This document shows, piece after piece, positions 31,425-40,343 of a DNA stretch of 55,144 nucleotides; the first letter of the stretch is position 1; every line of letters starts with the position of its first letter. The notes below the pieces were generated by a model. The model was not told where the DNA came from and made no database searches. It saw nothing but the letters and a program-made list of their open reading frames with translations. The stretch lies in the NCBI GenBank assembly GCA_030066985.1, contig JASJAN010000059.1:1-55144 (forward strand), given 5' to 3'. This stretch comes from Desulfobacterales bacterium (GTDB lineage: Bacteria; Desulfobacterota; Desulfobacteria; Desulfobacterales; JAHEIW01). The position numbers and the translations under genes are program-made.

Positions 31425-32846
31425 ATGATGCCAACCATGAAAAAGACAACTTTTATCCTGTTGATACTGATAATCATTCTGGGATGCGCCGGTACCAGCT
31501 CTCAGGAAACCAGAGAGTCAAGCCAACCTTCAGCCACCCAGTTACCGGAAGCCTGGTCCAAAATCCGGTCCACTGATCAGCGCGCAGTTAAGTTCGTCTT
31601 TGACATCACTGATATGAAAGTCCAAACCACCCAGCGCTTGAAGCGTGAAACGGCTGACGACTTGATCAAACATTTTGCCTATCGGTTGCAGCATGCCATC
31701 AAAACCGGTTTAGAGGACAGGGGCTTTGTTCTCGACCCGGCAGCCACCACCCAATACGTCGTTGGTGTTGACGAATTAGCGTTGAATTTCAAGGGGCAGA
31801 CCGACTATGCCCGAATGAAAGCGTCAGCAACCATCAACGTTGACATCAATCGTTTTGGATATCCAAAACTGGTTTCAAGACAAATTTCCGCCGAGGCGCT
31901 TGGAAGCCCGTATCTTACCTACAATTTTAAAGAATACAGCCGCCTCATTTCAAAGTGCACGCAGGAATTGGTTTCGCGCGCGTTTCCGAAACGCGTCCTG
32001 CAAGCCCTGGTGGACACCACCGATCCGACCAGCTTGGCACAAACGGTCACAGAACGACCATCATCAGCGGAGACGGCAACGGCCCCGCTGGCAGCCGCAT
32101 TTCCGCCTGGAGATACATCGGCGCTTGATTTTGGTACCTATTACGCCCTGGTGATCGGCAACAATGCCTATCAATCGATGCCGCCGCTTAAAACAGCGGT
32201 CAACGATGCACAGGTGGTCGCCAAGATTTTAAAAGATAAATATGGCTTCAGCGTGCAAACCCTCACCGATGCCACCCGCGCCGATATCCTGCGGGCCTTG
32301 CACCACTTGCGGCGAACACTGGGGGTTAACGATAACCTGCTGATTTATTATGCGGGGCATGGCTGGCTGGACAAGGCCGGTGATGAGGGCTACTGGCTGC
32401 CGGTGGATGCCGATAAAGACATTGAGACCAACTGGATTTCCAACTCTTACATGACCACCACACTGCGGGCTATCGAAGCCAAGCACGTGATGGTGGTCGC
32501 CGACAGCTGCTATTCAGGCAAACTGACCCGCGGGGTCAACATCAAAAATCGCTCTGCCAGCTATCTGGCACGCATTGTTAAAAAGCGCTCACGCACCGTG
32601 TTGTCCTCCGGTGGTCTGGAGCCGGTCATCGACAGCGGCGGCAAAGACAACCATTCGGTTTTTGCTTCAGCCTTTATCGATGCCTTAAGCGAAAATGATG
32701 GCATTGTGGATGCCACCCAGATTTTTACCCAGATCCGCCGTGCGGTCATGTTAAACGCCTACCAGATGCCCGAGTATGCCGATATTCGCTACGCGGGCCA
32801 TGACGGCGGCGATTTTTTGTTTGTGCCGCTGAAAACTGCCGACTAG
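31425..32846 (+). CDS. Caspase-family lipoprotein 1
   Basis: A 473-residue lipoprotein: lipobox segment LILIIILGCAG (Cys21 lipidated), then a domain at about residues 40-190 with a YajG-like pattern (VFDITDMK, LQHAIKTGLEDRGF, YVVGVDEL). A Pro/Ala/Ser linker follows, and a caspase p20-like peptidase domain at about 235-470. The catalytic dyad is His312 in YYAGHGW and Cys362 in VVADSCYSG, with GTYYALVIGNNAY as the opening strand. It would sit in the periplasm on a membrane. The second caspase at 45823-47490 shares nearly this whole domain. Stops with surE overlap in CTAG. Target unknown. Confidence 0.88.
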   Translation: MMPTMKKTTFILLILIIILGCAGTSSQETRESSQPSATQLPEAWSKIRSTDQRAVKFVFDITDMKVQTTQRLKRETADDLIKHFAYRLQHAIKTGLEDRGFVLDPAATTQYVVGVDELALNFKGQTDYARMKASATINVDINRFGYPKLVSRQISAEALGSPYLTYNFKEYSRLISKCTQELVSRAFPKRVLQALVDTTDPTSLAQTVTERPSSAETATAPLAAAFPPGDTSALDFGTYYALVIGNNAYQSMPPLKTAVNDAQVVAKILKDKYGFSVQTLTDATRADILRALHHLRRTLGVNDNLLIYYAGHGWLDKAGDEGYWLPVDADKDIETNWISNSYMTTTLRAIEAKHVMVVADSCYSGKLTRGVNIKNRSASYLARIVKKRSRTVLSSGGLEPVIDSGGKDNHSVFASAFIDALSENDGIVDATQIFTQIRRAVMLNAYQMPEYADIRYAGHDGGDFLFVPLKTAD

Positions 32847-33547
32847 CCACCAGCGCCTGAATCGACTGCCAGGCGGGTTATTGCGATTTTTCCCTCGTCA
32901 AAACATACGGCCACATCCTTGCCCGCATCCCGTGGTCTATTGTGAATAATTCCCCTATAGACGAGTGTGTCACCCTGTTGATCGTAGGTATAGTCGTGGG
33001 GGTGGGTATCCAAGCCGCAAAATTCATGGGCAACCTTTGCTTTCTTGCTAAGCGGATGGGGCAAGTTAATATTCCAAAAATGCCCCGGCATCAGATCCCG
33101 ATCCAACAACATTCGTAAGACCGGCAGGGAATGATAAGCGGTCGCAGCCCAATCGATCTTCTGATCTCTGGCGATATATTGTGAGATCGCTATGGCACGA
33201 CACCCTAAAATGGCCGCTTCCCGGGCTGCCGCCACAGTGCCTGAATTGTAAACATCTGACCCCAGATTGGCCCCTGGATTGATTCCCGCAATCAGCCAGC
33301 CAGCATCCGGCGCTAAGCGTTTCAGGGCGATCCGGGCGCAATCAGCAGGCGTACCATCGATACAAAAACGGTCCGGGCCCACCTGATCAAACCGGATGGG
33401 ATCCCGGGCTGTCACCCGGTGAGCAATGCCGCTCTGGGGCTGTCGCGGTGCCACGATCACAACATTACCAAGCCGCCGCACACATTGGTGCAAGGTATCC
33501 AGACCCGGGGCGTCAATGCCGTCATCATTGGTTATAACAATTCTCAC
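32843..33547 (-). CDS. surE: 5'/3'-nucleotidase SurE
   Basis: A 234-residue metal-dependent phosphatase that removes phosphate from nucleoside 5'- and 3'-monophosphates. The metal site is TNDDGIDAPG (Asp8, Asp9), with APRQPQSG, the phosphate loop GINPGANLG and YSGTVAAAREA-like NSGTVAAAREAA. The C-terminal part is shortened and divergent, which is common. Start is GTG 33547 with AAAGGA upstream. It converges with the caspase gene, and their stops overlap in a CTAG palindrome. Confidence 0.95.
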   Translation of the reverse strand: MRIVITNDDGIDAPGLDTLHQCVRRLGNVVIVAPRQPQSGIAHRVTARDPIRFDQVGPDRFCIDGTPADCARIALKRLAPDAGWLIAGINPGANLGSDVYNSGTVAAAREAAILGCRAIAISQYIARDQKIDWAATAYHSLPVLRMLLDRDLMPGHFWNINLPHPLSKKAKVAHEFCGLDTHPHDYTYDQQGDTLVYRGIIHNRPRDAGKDVAVCFDEGKIAITRLAVDSGAGG

Positions 33548-33661
33548 GATAGGAATATCCTTTGCCGTGCAAAGCGGTATGCCTGAGCATTGATTTACAA
33601 AGCAGGCCTCATAGATACTGTCAACACGATTTTTGGGTTAAGGTTGATCAAGCGCCAAAAT

Positions 33662-33691
33662 TTGACTTTTAAAGAAATCGTATGATAAACT
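33662..33691 (+). promoter_or_regulatory. Probable sigma-70 promoter for the helical protein at 33770
   Basis: -35 TTGACT (33662-33667), 18-base spacer, -10 TAAACT (33686-33691). Confidence 0.45.
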
Positions 33692-33769
33692 ATTGAAAAC
33701 AAGAGAAATTATAGCTTTGTTGCTCAAATTATTGAACAATTCGCAATCAGTTTCCGGAGTTGCGCCCAT

Positions 33770-34060
33770 ATGGCCCGCCTAACGGAAATAGACATACTTG
33801 AGATTCGCAAATTTTTTGAAGACGGGCTGAACCAGGCCCAGCGTGCCGACAAGCGCGAAAAGATGCGGTTGCGCAGAAAAATTCGCGACGAGGTATTCAA
33901 TCTGCTCACCTGGGAAAAACCCACCCCCACCGGAATCATGAACCGCTGGGAAGAGCGACTGCAGGATGCCTTCAAAATCATGCCTTACGGTTTTAAAGAA
34001 GAATTGTTTAAACTGCTGGTCGACAAGATGACACACCCACTGCGCATGAACAAACCGTAA
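33770..34060 (+). CDS. Hypothetical small helical protein
   Basis: A 96-residue charged, helical cytoplasmic protein (EIRKFFEDGLNQAQRADKRE, then MRLRRKIRDEVFNLL). The ribosome site is distant (GGAG, 10 bases). A promoter lies 80 bases upstream. It converges with the M20 peptidase gene; the gap contains AATCCGAT (34059) and ATCGGATT (34108), an inverted repeat that could terminate transcripts. No family is recognised. Confidence 0.55.
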   Translation: MARLTEIDILEIRKFFEDGLNQAQRADKREKMRLRRKIRDEVFNLLTWEKPTPTGIMNRWEERLQDAFKIMPYGFKEELFKLLVDKMTHPLRMNKP

Positions 34061-34218
34061 TCCGATTGCCTTGTTAAAAAATTTCCAGCTTATAATGCCA
34101 TCGCGCCATCGGATTTTCCGCGCTCACCTGCCGACTGAAGATCCTTCTGTCGTTTTCAAATACCGGTGTTAAAACCTTGGCAAGCCTGAAGACCCATATC
34201 CACGGGAGCGCAAAACAG

Positions 34219-35598
34219 TTACGTAAGTTTGATATCGCTTAGTTGCTCCAGCAACATGCCATAGGCCATCTGACCGCGTTCAAAGCTTTTGAGGCGCCAA
34301 AATTCATCCGGCCCATGGATGTTTTCATCCTTAAGACCAAAGGAGAAATTGACGGTGTAGGCGCCCAGTTCTTTTAGAAAAAGCCCACATACCGGAATGC
34401 TGCCCCCCATATAAGCGTAATAGGCCTGCTTGCCGTAAAGTGCCTTGTGAACGCTAATCGCCGCCTGATTTCCGGGATGATCGTGAGGAATTAAATACGG
34501 ATCCGCTGTGCTCGGATTGGTCGTTACCGTCACTTTTACACCTGGTGGCAGGTGCTTGTCGATATGGGTGCCGATCAGTTTGAGGATGGTTGCCGGGTCC
34601 TGGTTGGGCACAAGCCGACAGCTGATTTTGGCATGGGCGGTGCTCGGCAGAACGGTTTTGACCCCCTCCCCCCGAAAACCACCCCAGATGCCATTGACCT
34701 CGAGGGTCGGGCGAATCCAGGCGCGTTCATAAGTTGAATAGCCGGGCTCGCCGAAAAGCGCCTCGACGCCCAGTTCAGCTTTGTAGTCGGATTCATCATA
34801 GGGAATTTCAGCGATCTGTGCTTTTTCCGTATCAGAAAGTGCTCGGACGGCATCATAAAAACCATCTACGGCCACCTTGCCGTCCCGGGAGTGCATGGAA
34901 TCCAACAATTGTACCAGGGCGTGGATCGGATTCATGATCGTACCACCGAAAGTGCCGGAATGGGTATCGCTTTTGGCCGCTTGAACATCAACCTGCAGAT
35001 TGCACAACCCGCGGAGTCCTATCATCAATGCCGGCTGATCTTCATCCCATTGACCGCCGTCGGCACTATAAATCAGATCACAAGCCAGTCGTTCGCGGTT
35101 GGCTGAAATAAATTCTGGCAGTTGCGGGCTGCCGATTTCTTCCTGGCCTTCGAAAAAGCATTTAACGTTGATCGGCAGTTGCCCCGCGCTGCTGAGCATC
35201 GCTTCTATGGCCAGAATCGGCACCAGCATGTTGCCCTTGTCATCCGAGGCACCCCGGGCATAAACCCGATCATCTTTGATCGCCGGCTCAAACGGCGGAT
35301 GAGACCACAGATCCAATGGATCGACTGGCTGGGTGTCAAAATGTCCATAAATCATAACCGTCGGTTTATCGGCTGCATGCAGCCAATCCCCGTAAACAAC
35401 CGGATGGCCGCCGGTGGGTAAGATTTCAACATTTTCGATGCCGGCAGCCTGCATGCGGGTGGCAACCCAGTTCGCTGCCTTGACAACATCTTCCTTGTGC
35501 TCTTTCAAACTGGACACACTCGGAATGCGCAAAAATGCCAACAGTTCATCTACGAACCGGTCCTGATTATCTTTTAGATAAGATTTCCAGTCAGCCAT
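34219..35598 (-). CDS. M20-family dipeptidase (ArgE/DapE/CNDP type)
   Basis: A 459-residue cytoplasmic metallopeptidase with two zinc ions. Metal ligands and catalytic residues are seen in MIYGHFDTQPVDPLDLW, YARGASDDKGN and FFEGQEEIGSP. A dimerisation lid domain follows (LQVDVQAAKSDTHSGTFGGT). The layout matches the longer dipeptidase-type M20 (about 450-470 residues), not acetylornithine deacetylase (about 380). AAAGGAGA precedes the ATG. It lies in the same direction as the flavin reductase upstream. Substrate probably small dipeptides, by family. Confidence 0.93.
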   Translation of the reverse strand: MADWKSYLKDNQDRFVDELLAFLRIPSVSSLKEHKEDVVKAANWVATRMQAAGIENVEILPTGGHPVVYGDWLHAADKPTVMIYGHFDTQPVDPLDLWSHPPFEPAIKDDRVYARGASDDKGNMLVPILAIEAMLSSAGQLPINVKCFFEGQEEIGSPQLPEFISANRERLACDLIYSADGGQWDEDQPALMIGLRGLCNLQVDVQAAKSDTHSGTFGGTIMNPIHALVQLLDSMHSRDGKVAVDGFYDAVRALSDTEKAQIAEIPYDESDYKAELGVEALFGEPGYSTYERAWIRPTLEVNGIWGGFRGEGVKTVLPSTAHAKISCRLVPNQDPATILKLIGTHIDKHLPPGVKVTVTTNPSTADPYLIPHDHPGNQAAISVHKALYGKQAYYAYMGGSIPVCGLFLKELGAYTVNFSFGLKDENIHGPDEFWRLKSFERGQMAYGMLLEQLSDIKLT

Positions 35599-35668
35599 GG
35601 GTGGAATCTCCTTTCTGTATTAAAAACGAAACGTCCATCGTCTCCTATTCACAGTGGCGTTGTTCGGG

Positions 35669-36145
35669 TCAGTTTTTTCCCAGGTATATGCCATCGATAT
35701 CCAGGGTCGTTAGCTGAGCGCCACGGGAATCTCCACTGCCGGCAGCAATCACTTCGCCGATAAACAGCGTATGATTACCAGGCCGGTAATGGGTTTTGAG
35801 CTCGCATTCCAGATAGGCCAGACAGTCAAGCAGGATCGGACAGCCTGTTTGGCCTGATGTCCAATTTAATGCGGGAAATTTATTTTTTACATCCGGTTGC
35901 TTAAACCGCGCAAGGAAGTCTGTTTGCGCCTCGGATAATATATGCAACGCAAAACCGCCGCCTTTTTCAATCAGTTGATGCGAGTATCGGTTAGGGTGAA
36001 CTGCCGCCATTATGAGGGGCGGATCATATGAAACCTGCGAAACCCAGGAGGCGATCATGCCATTGATTGTTTCACCTGCTTTTGATGTCAAAACATAGAT
36101 ACCGTATGTCATTTGACCAAATGCTTCCATCCATTTCTTATCCAT
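35669..36145 (-). CDS. Flavin reductase-domain protein
   Basis: A 158-residue cytoplasmic FMN-binding split-barrel protein. Visible: QMTYGIYVLTSKAGETINGM, ASWVSQVSYDPPLIMAAVHP, RYSHQLIEKGGGFALHILSE and HTLFIGEVIAAGSGD. It reduces or binds flavin with NAD(P)H in related proteins such as HpaC. It lies 70 bases upstream of the M20 gene on the same strand, so possibly one operon. A specific physiological partner is not evident. Confidence 0.9.
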   Translation of the reverse strand: MDKKWMEAFGQMTYGIYVLTSKAGETINGMIASWVSQVSYDPPLIMAAVHPNRYSHQLIEKGGGFALHILSEAQTDFLARFKQPDVKNKFPALNWTSGQTGCPILLDCLAYLECELKTHYRPGNHTLFIGEVIAAGSGDSRGAQLTTLDIDGIYLGKN

Positions 36146-36257
36146 CGTTTGTGATCGCCCTTTCTGGTATTCAACCTTTTTATATAAGCTAGCTGTATAT
36201 GCATAATCTTCAGACGGCTAAAAATCAACCGTTGAGGTTGCACTTGTGAGGAGCCGG

Positions 36258-36286
36258 TTGACTTTCTTTTCGAATTTCTTTAACGT
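36258..36286 (+). promoter_or_regulatory. Probable sigma-70 promoter for the DRG-type GTPase
   Basis: -35 TTGACT (36258-36263), 17-base spacer, -10 TAACGT (36281-36286), about 45 bases before the start codon. Confidence 0.5.
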
Positions 36287-36335
36287 GAAACGACACTGTT
36301 GCCAATAATGAAATACCTGCCCAGAGGTTATCATT

Positions 36336-37322
36336 ATGCCAACAAACCTGCCGCCAGAATATTATGATGCCGAAAAGCGATTTCGTTCAAGCAAAACACC
36401 TGCGGAAAAACTCGCCTATCTTGAAGAGATGATCAGCATCGTCCCCAAGCATAAGGGGACCGACAAATTGCGTGCTGATTTACGCAAGCGGGTGTCCAAA
36501 TTGAAATCGGCTGCCCAGGCCAAAAAAAGTCTCGGACGGCAAGAATCCGCCTATCACATCAACAAAGAAGGTGCCGGTCAGGTGGTGATCGTTGGCGCAA
36601 CCAACGTCGGCAAATCCGCTCTGGTCGCACAGGTGACCAACGCCAGCCCTGAAGTCGCCGACTTTCCCCACAGCACCTGGAAACCGACCCCGGGGATGAT
36701 GCCCATAGAAAATATTCAGATTCAACTGATCGACACCCCGCCGTTGAGCGCCGAATATGTTGACCCGGAAATGATGGATTTGATTCGCCGCTGTGAACTG
36801 GTACTGTTAATAGTGGATTTGCAAACCGATCCATGGCAGCAGCTCGAGGACTCGCTTGCTTTGCTGGAGGCGCAAGGAATTGTGCCCTTGCGGCTAAAAG
36901 ATCGCTACAGAGACCGGCGCGGTATCCGTCCGGTTCCGTTTTTGATCATGGCCAACAAAAACGATGATGCGAGCACCGATGAAGATTTGGAAATTTTTCG
37001 CGAACTGCTTGCAGATAATTGGCCAATGATATCGGCTTCAGTCAAGACCGGCCGTAACCTGGACCAACTGAAAACAACCATAATAGAGCGCCTGAACATT
37101 ATCCGGGTATACACCAAATCACCGGGTAAAAAACCGGATTTAACCGCACCCTTTGTGCTGAGAAAAGGCAGCACCATGGCTGATTTTGCCGGCAAAGTAC
37201 ATCAGGATTTTTCCCGCAATCTAAAGTCCGCCAGAGTATGGGGTCCGGCCGTGTTTGACGGTCAAATGGTGCAGCGGGACTATGTTTTGCAGGAAGGCGA
37301 CATCGTCGAGCTACAAATTTAA
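36336..37322 (+). CDS. DRG/Obg-type GTPase with TGS domain
   Basis: A 328-residue GTP-binding protein. An N-terminal helical extension (about 1-75) precedes the G domain. G1 is GATNVGKSAL, G3 is IDTPP, G4 is NKND and G5 is SASVKTG. The C-terminal TGS domain carries VLRKGSTMADFAGKVHQDF and ends in QRDYVLQEGDIVELQI. This is the archaeal/eukaryotic DRG layout; bacterial relatives of this size are less common than Obg/YchF. G3 has Pro where most GTPases have Gly. Likely ribosome-linked, by family. Confidence 0.88.
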   Translation: MPTNLPPEYYDAEKRFRSSKTPAEKLAYLEEMISIVPKHKGTDKLRADLRKRVSKLKSAAQAKKSLGRQESAYHINKEGAGQVVIVGATNVGKSALVAQVTNASPEVADFPHSTWKPTPGMMPIENIQIQLIDTPPLSAEYVDPEMMDLIRRCELVLLIVDLQTDPWQQLEDSLALLEAQGIVPLRLKDRYRDRRGIRPVPFLIMANKNDDASTDEDLEIFRELLADNWPMISASVKTGRNLDQLKTTIIERLNIIRVYTKSPGKKPDLTAPFVLRKGSTMADFAGKVHQDFSRNLKSARVWGPAVFDGQMVQRDYVLQEGDIVELQI

Positions 37323-37488
37323 AAATGGTTGCCGGCAGTGTGACAAATATAGTTAGGGATCCAATTCGCTTGTCGGTATGTCAGCAAAGCCATTGCAAAG
37401 CGAATCATCTTCAGTTAAGTAAAGAATTCAAGATGCATTAGCCGGAAAACATTGTATTTGCGGCAGTTAAAACCCAAAGGAGCCATCT

Positions 37489-37776
37489 ATGACCGTTAAA
37501 ATTGTGATTAAACGCAAGGTGCCGAAGAACAAAGAATCTTCATTACTCCCACTGATCAAGGCGTTAAGAATCGCCACAACGAAGCAAAACGGTTATATTT
37601 CGGGCGAAACATTAAAGCGCATCGACAAGCCTGGTGAGACGGTGGTCATCAGCACGTGGGAGTCGGAAGAAGATTGGAGTCGCTGGGTAAAAGACCCTGA
37701 GCGCATTCAGCTTCAGGAAAAAATCGATGTCTTGCTGGGTAAAGAAACCGAGTACAAAATGTACAGCCACTCCTAA
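37489..37776 (+). CDS. ABM-domain protein, paralog 2
   Basis: A 95-residue ABM-fold protein: IVIKRKVPKNKESSLLPLIK, QNGYISGETLKRIDKPGETV and STWESEEDWSRWVKDPER. It is the paralog of 29326-29628, which shares the start VK-IKRK, YISGETL and the STW-DW-RW block. AAAGGAG precedes the ATG. A strong terminator follows at 37934. Role unknown; the pair may have different substrates. Confidence 0.85.
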   Translation: MTVKIVIKRKVPKNKESSLLPLIKALRIATTKQNGYISGETLKRIDKPGETVVISTWESEEDWSRWVKDPERIQLQEKIDVLLGKETEYKMYSHS

Positions 37777-37933
37777 TCCTCAAATGGTTAACGGCTGGAC
37801 CGATCATGTCATTTTCGTTTCTTTCTGAATGGTCTGGCTGGTATCCCGAAAGCAAATTTGCAGAGCGCTCATCCGCTGAAAGCACAAGTCCATTGGCGCA
37901 CGCATCTGGCCGATCAGATCATATCCTGCCATC

Positions 37934-37966
37934 CCCCTGTCTAAAGTACAATGACAGGGGTTTTTT
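37934..37966 (+). terminator. Rho-independent terminator
   Basis: CCCCTGTC (37934-37941) pairs with GACAGGGG (37953-37960) and is followed by TTTTTT. It lies about 160 bases beyond the ABM gene stop; the stretch between has no credible gene. Confidence 0.9.
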
Positions 37967-38305
37967 ATTCCTCAAACAACATCATGCAAGCGCATCGCGT
38001 CATCTGAAATTGATTAGGATGACAAAAGGAAGACCAGATGATGAGCACCTCTTTGGCACATGCAAAAAAAGATGGGTGCGAGCAAAAAAACAGCAAGGTG
38101 TTACCTAAAGTATACACTGGTTTATATATTTTTCTACAAATGTAGTTGGTGCCTGATTGGTATTTTTATTTAACTATCTGAATTTAATATAGTTAAGGTT
38201 TAACGGGACCTGTGCGCATGGTTTTTGCAAATAATTATAGTGCCTGAGTTTGCCGCCATCATTGCAAACTGCAAAGGTAAAATCCCGTTGGTAACAGGAG
38301 CTGGT

Positions 38306-38374
38306 ATGGATAAATATGATGTTATCGGTCTGGCGATTGCTATAATTGCCGTTTCCATCGTTTTATGGCACTAG
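38306..38374 (+). CDS. 22-residue small membrane protein
   Basis: The frame ATG-TAG encodes MDKYDVIGLAIAIIAVSIVL followed by WH: a short charged head and one hydrophobic helix. AGGAG ends 5 bases before the ATG (ACAGGAGCTGGT), a near-ideal ribosome site. It lies alone in the 680-base stretch 37967-38656, which otherwise holds no supported gene. Single-helix small proteins of this size are common but rarely annotated. It has no close relative that I recognise. Confidence 0.5.
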   Translation: MDKYDVIGLAIAIIAVSIVLWH

Positions 38375-38656
38375 CTGCTCGTTCGACTGACGGGTAACCG
38401 TTAATTACGGAAAATTGGTACGGGAATCGAGGCGATTTCCAAGCACTGCCCGCCGACAAGCCCATTGTGCAATATGAAATGAACCGTTTTTCCCACCTAG
38501 GCCACCTCTGTTTGTTGATCTGAAGCTAAGACCATCTAAAATCCAACCGTGAGATTTTAAAATTATAGTTGCTGTTTGTTCCCAAATAAAGGAATAATGC
38601 TTAGTGTCTTTTAAGTCTTAATGATTGCAACCTGCAGAGAACGGGAAACGGTTGGT

Positions 38657-39019
38657 ATGAAAGACAAAACAAATTTCCGGTCAACTGCTTTTGACCAGGC
38701 CTGTCATGCCATTTTAGCGTCTTATCCTGAAGCCATCGGGGTGGCATTCAAATTTCTGGATTGCGGCTGTTCATTACTGTGCGGGGTTTCGGCTCAAGGG
38801 AATCCTCTCGGAGAGCTGGTCCATGTTTCCGGCCAACCGGTAAAAAAGGGCAAAAAGCCGCCCATATGTTTCAGATGTAAGAGAGACGGCGGGCTACCGC
38901 GTGTCATCTGGGAGGGTATTCACTGGCCCGGTGATGAAAGTGAACTGCCGGACAAAGAACTAAGACTGATGATCGGAAGAAATGTATTCGGACCGGCTTA
39001 CATCGAAACGGATACTTAA
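38657..39019 (+). CDS. Cys-rich hypothetical protein
   Basis: A 120-residue cytoplasmic protein with five or more cysteines arranged as DCGCSLLCG (Cys36, Cys38, Cys42) and CFRCKRDG (Cys71, Cys74). This suggests a zinc ribbon or other metal site. I start at ATG 38657; an upstream in-frame ATG at 38621 adds 12 residues with no ribosome site. It converges with the Nudix gene. No family is recognised. Confidence 0.6.
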   Translation: MKDKTNFRSTAFDQACHAILASYPEAIGVAFKFLDCGCSLLCGVSAQGNPLGELVHVSGQPVKKGKKPPICFRCKRDGGLPRVIWEGIHWPGDESELPDKELRLMIGRNVFGPAYIETDT

Positions 39020-39046
39020 CACGGGCATGCATCTACGACAGTTTCC

Positions 39047-39958
39047 TCACTTGGCTCTTATCGGCCGGTACAGCCCCTCATGATACCATATTCTGGAAAA
39101 CGGCTCTCCAGGCGGCAAGAGGGCGTTATCGAGTTCGGTGGCATCAATGTCGATCTCGGGCTGCTCATAGGCTACATCCCAGGGCTCGATCAGCACTGCG
39201 CCCCGATCCAGTGGAATCAAACGCGGAAAAACAACCCGTCCCCATGTCCGATGCGCCATTTGTCTTTGTAAATCATCCAGCGAGCCATATGCCAAAAGCT
39301 GCTGCAGTGTGACCAGCGTCGGTGGGCTCAGCGGCACCTGCCCGCTTGAATTGCCGGCCAGACCCTTTGCAGGACTGATCCACAGCCCGTCGGTCGTTTC
39401 ACGCTGATCCGGCTGGCATTGCTGGTCGGCGGGCATGCATGCCACCCAAAATCGGGTATCGTAACGACGTTTCATTCGCACAGGGGTGATCCAATGGCTC
39501 CAGGGCATTAGAGCTGACAGCATTAGCGTCCAGCCCTGAGACACAACCAGATCGACAAACCAATCCTGTGGCAGGTTCTTCTGGCTGCGCAGTCGGGCCA
39601 CCTGTTCAATATCCGTCCGGCTTTGATCGTTGCGCATGGCAAGAAAAACACCGGCTTCCTCTACAGTTTCGCGGATTGCCGCAACACCATACGCGACAAT
39701 TTGCTCTGCAGTAAGGCTTCCACCCCCCAACCGATCACAAAGGCTTTTGACCGTTAGATCAACATGATTTCGCCAAAAGGTGTATTGCCAATCTGCCGGA
39801 TCCAGAATACCGCCCGGAAAAACATAATGGCCGGCCATGAATCCGCTTTTGGCATGCCGTTTTAACAGATAAACCTGAAGCTCGGTCTGAGACTGGCGCG
39901 CCAGAATGACCGTGGCAGCCGGTAGCGGTTTGGGCGGAGATGGGGACTGATCTGACAT
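39047..39958 (-). CDS. Nudix hydrolase (NUDT19-like)
   Basis: A 303-residue Nudix-fold hydrolase. The Nudix box ends with AAIRETVEEAGVFLA (REUXEEXGU satisfied), after a leading GG (VFPGGILDPADW) and a long insert, as in CoA-type Nudix such as NUDT7/19. The C-terminal region has TWGRVVFPRLIPLDRGAVLI and a Pro/Glu-rich tail. No clear ribosome site. By family it would act on a nucleoside diphosphate-linked substrate, possibly CoA. Substrate is inference. Confidence 0.85.
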   Translation of the reverse strand: MSDQSPSPPKPLPAATVILARQSQTELQVYLLKRHAKSGFMAGHYVFPGGILDPADWQYTFWRNHVDLTVKSLCDRLGGGSLTAEQIVAYGVAAIRETVEEAGVFLAMRNDQSRTDIEQVARLRSQKNLPQDWFVDLVVSQGWTLMLSALMPWSHWITPVRMKRRYDTRFWVACMPADQQCQPDQRETTDGLWISPAKGLAGNSSGQVPLSPPTLVTLQQLLAYGSLDDLQRQMAHRTWGRVVFPRLIPLDRGAVLIEPWDVAYEQPEIDIDATELDNALLPPGEPFSRIWYHEGLYRPIRAK

Positions 39959-40343
39959 GATGATAAGTGATTATGATGTTATAATAGATTCTATACCTTA
40001 AACAAAGAGGCTGTTATCTGTGACAAAACTATCAAATCTATGCAGACCAGTAAATGGCTTTTAGTGATTCAAGAGAATGAACCTGGAAAAAAAGTCCAAA
40101 TTTTAAAATCGGTAAGCAAATTAGCGATGCATTAAAAAGTGCACCGCAAAGATATTCACAATACCTATGGCCGCTGGACGGTCATTTTTTGAGTTCAGGG
40201 CTGGTCAAGCGGGAATTTCGGTCTTACGTTTAGGCCTCTGACGGATGCAGATCTTCAGGCTAGCTTACGGGCACAAATCTGAAAAATTGAATAGCGTTTA
40301 TGCGAGCAGAAAACGCAGCGGTTGACCGCAATAGGAGGAAAGC
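39959..40343. other. Intergenic region with no supported gene
   Basis: About 385 bases separate the divergent Nudix and lipoprotein genes. It is AT-rich with short broken frames. I see no hairpin, promoter or RNA gene I can support, other than the AGGAGG before the next start. Confidence 0.4.

Noticed and set aside
37806-38108. 100-codon plus-strand frame after the ABM gene
   Set aside because: It has no ribosome site, runs through a strong terminator and has no recognisable composition.
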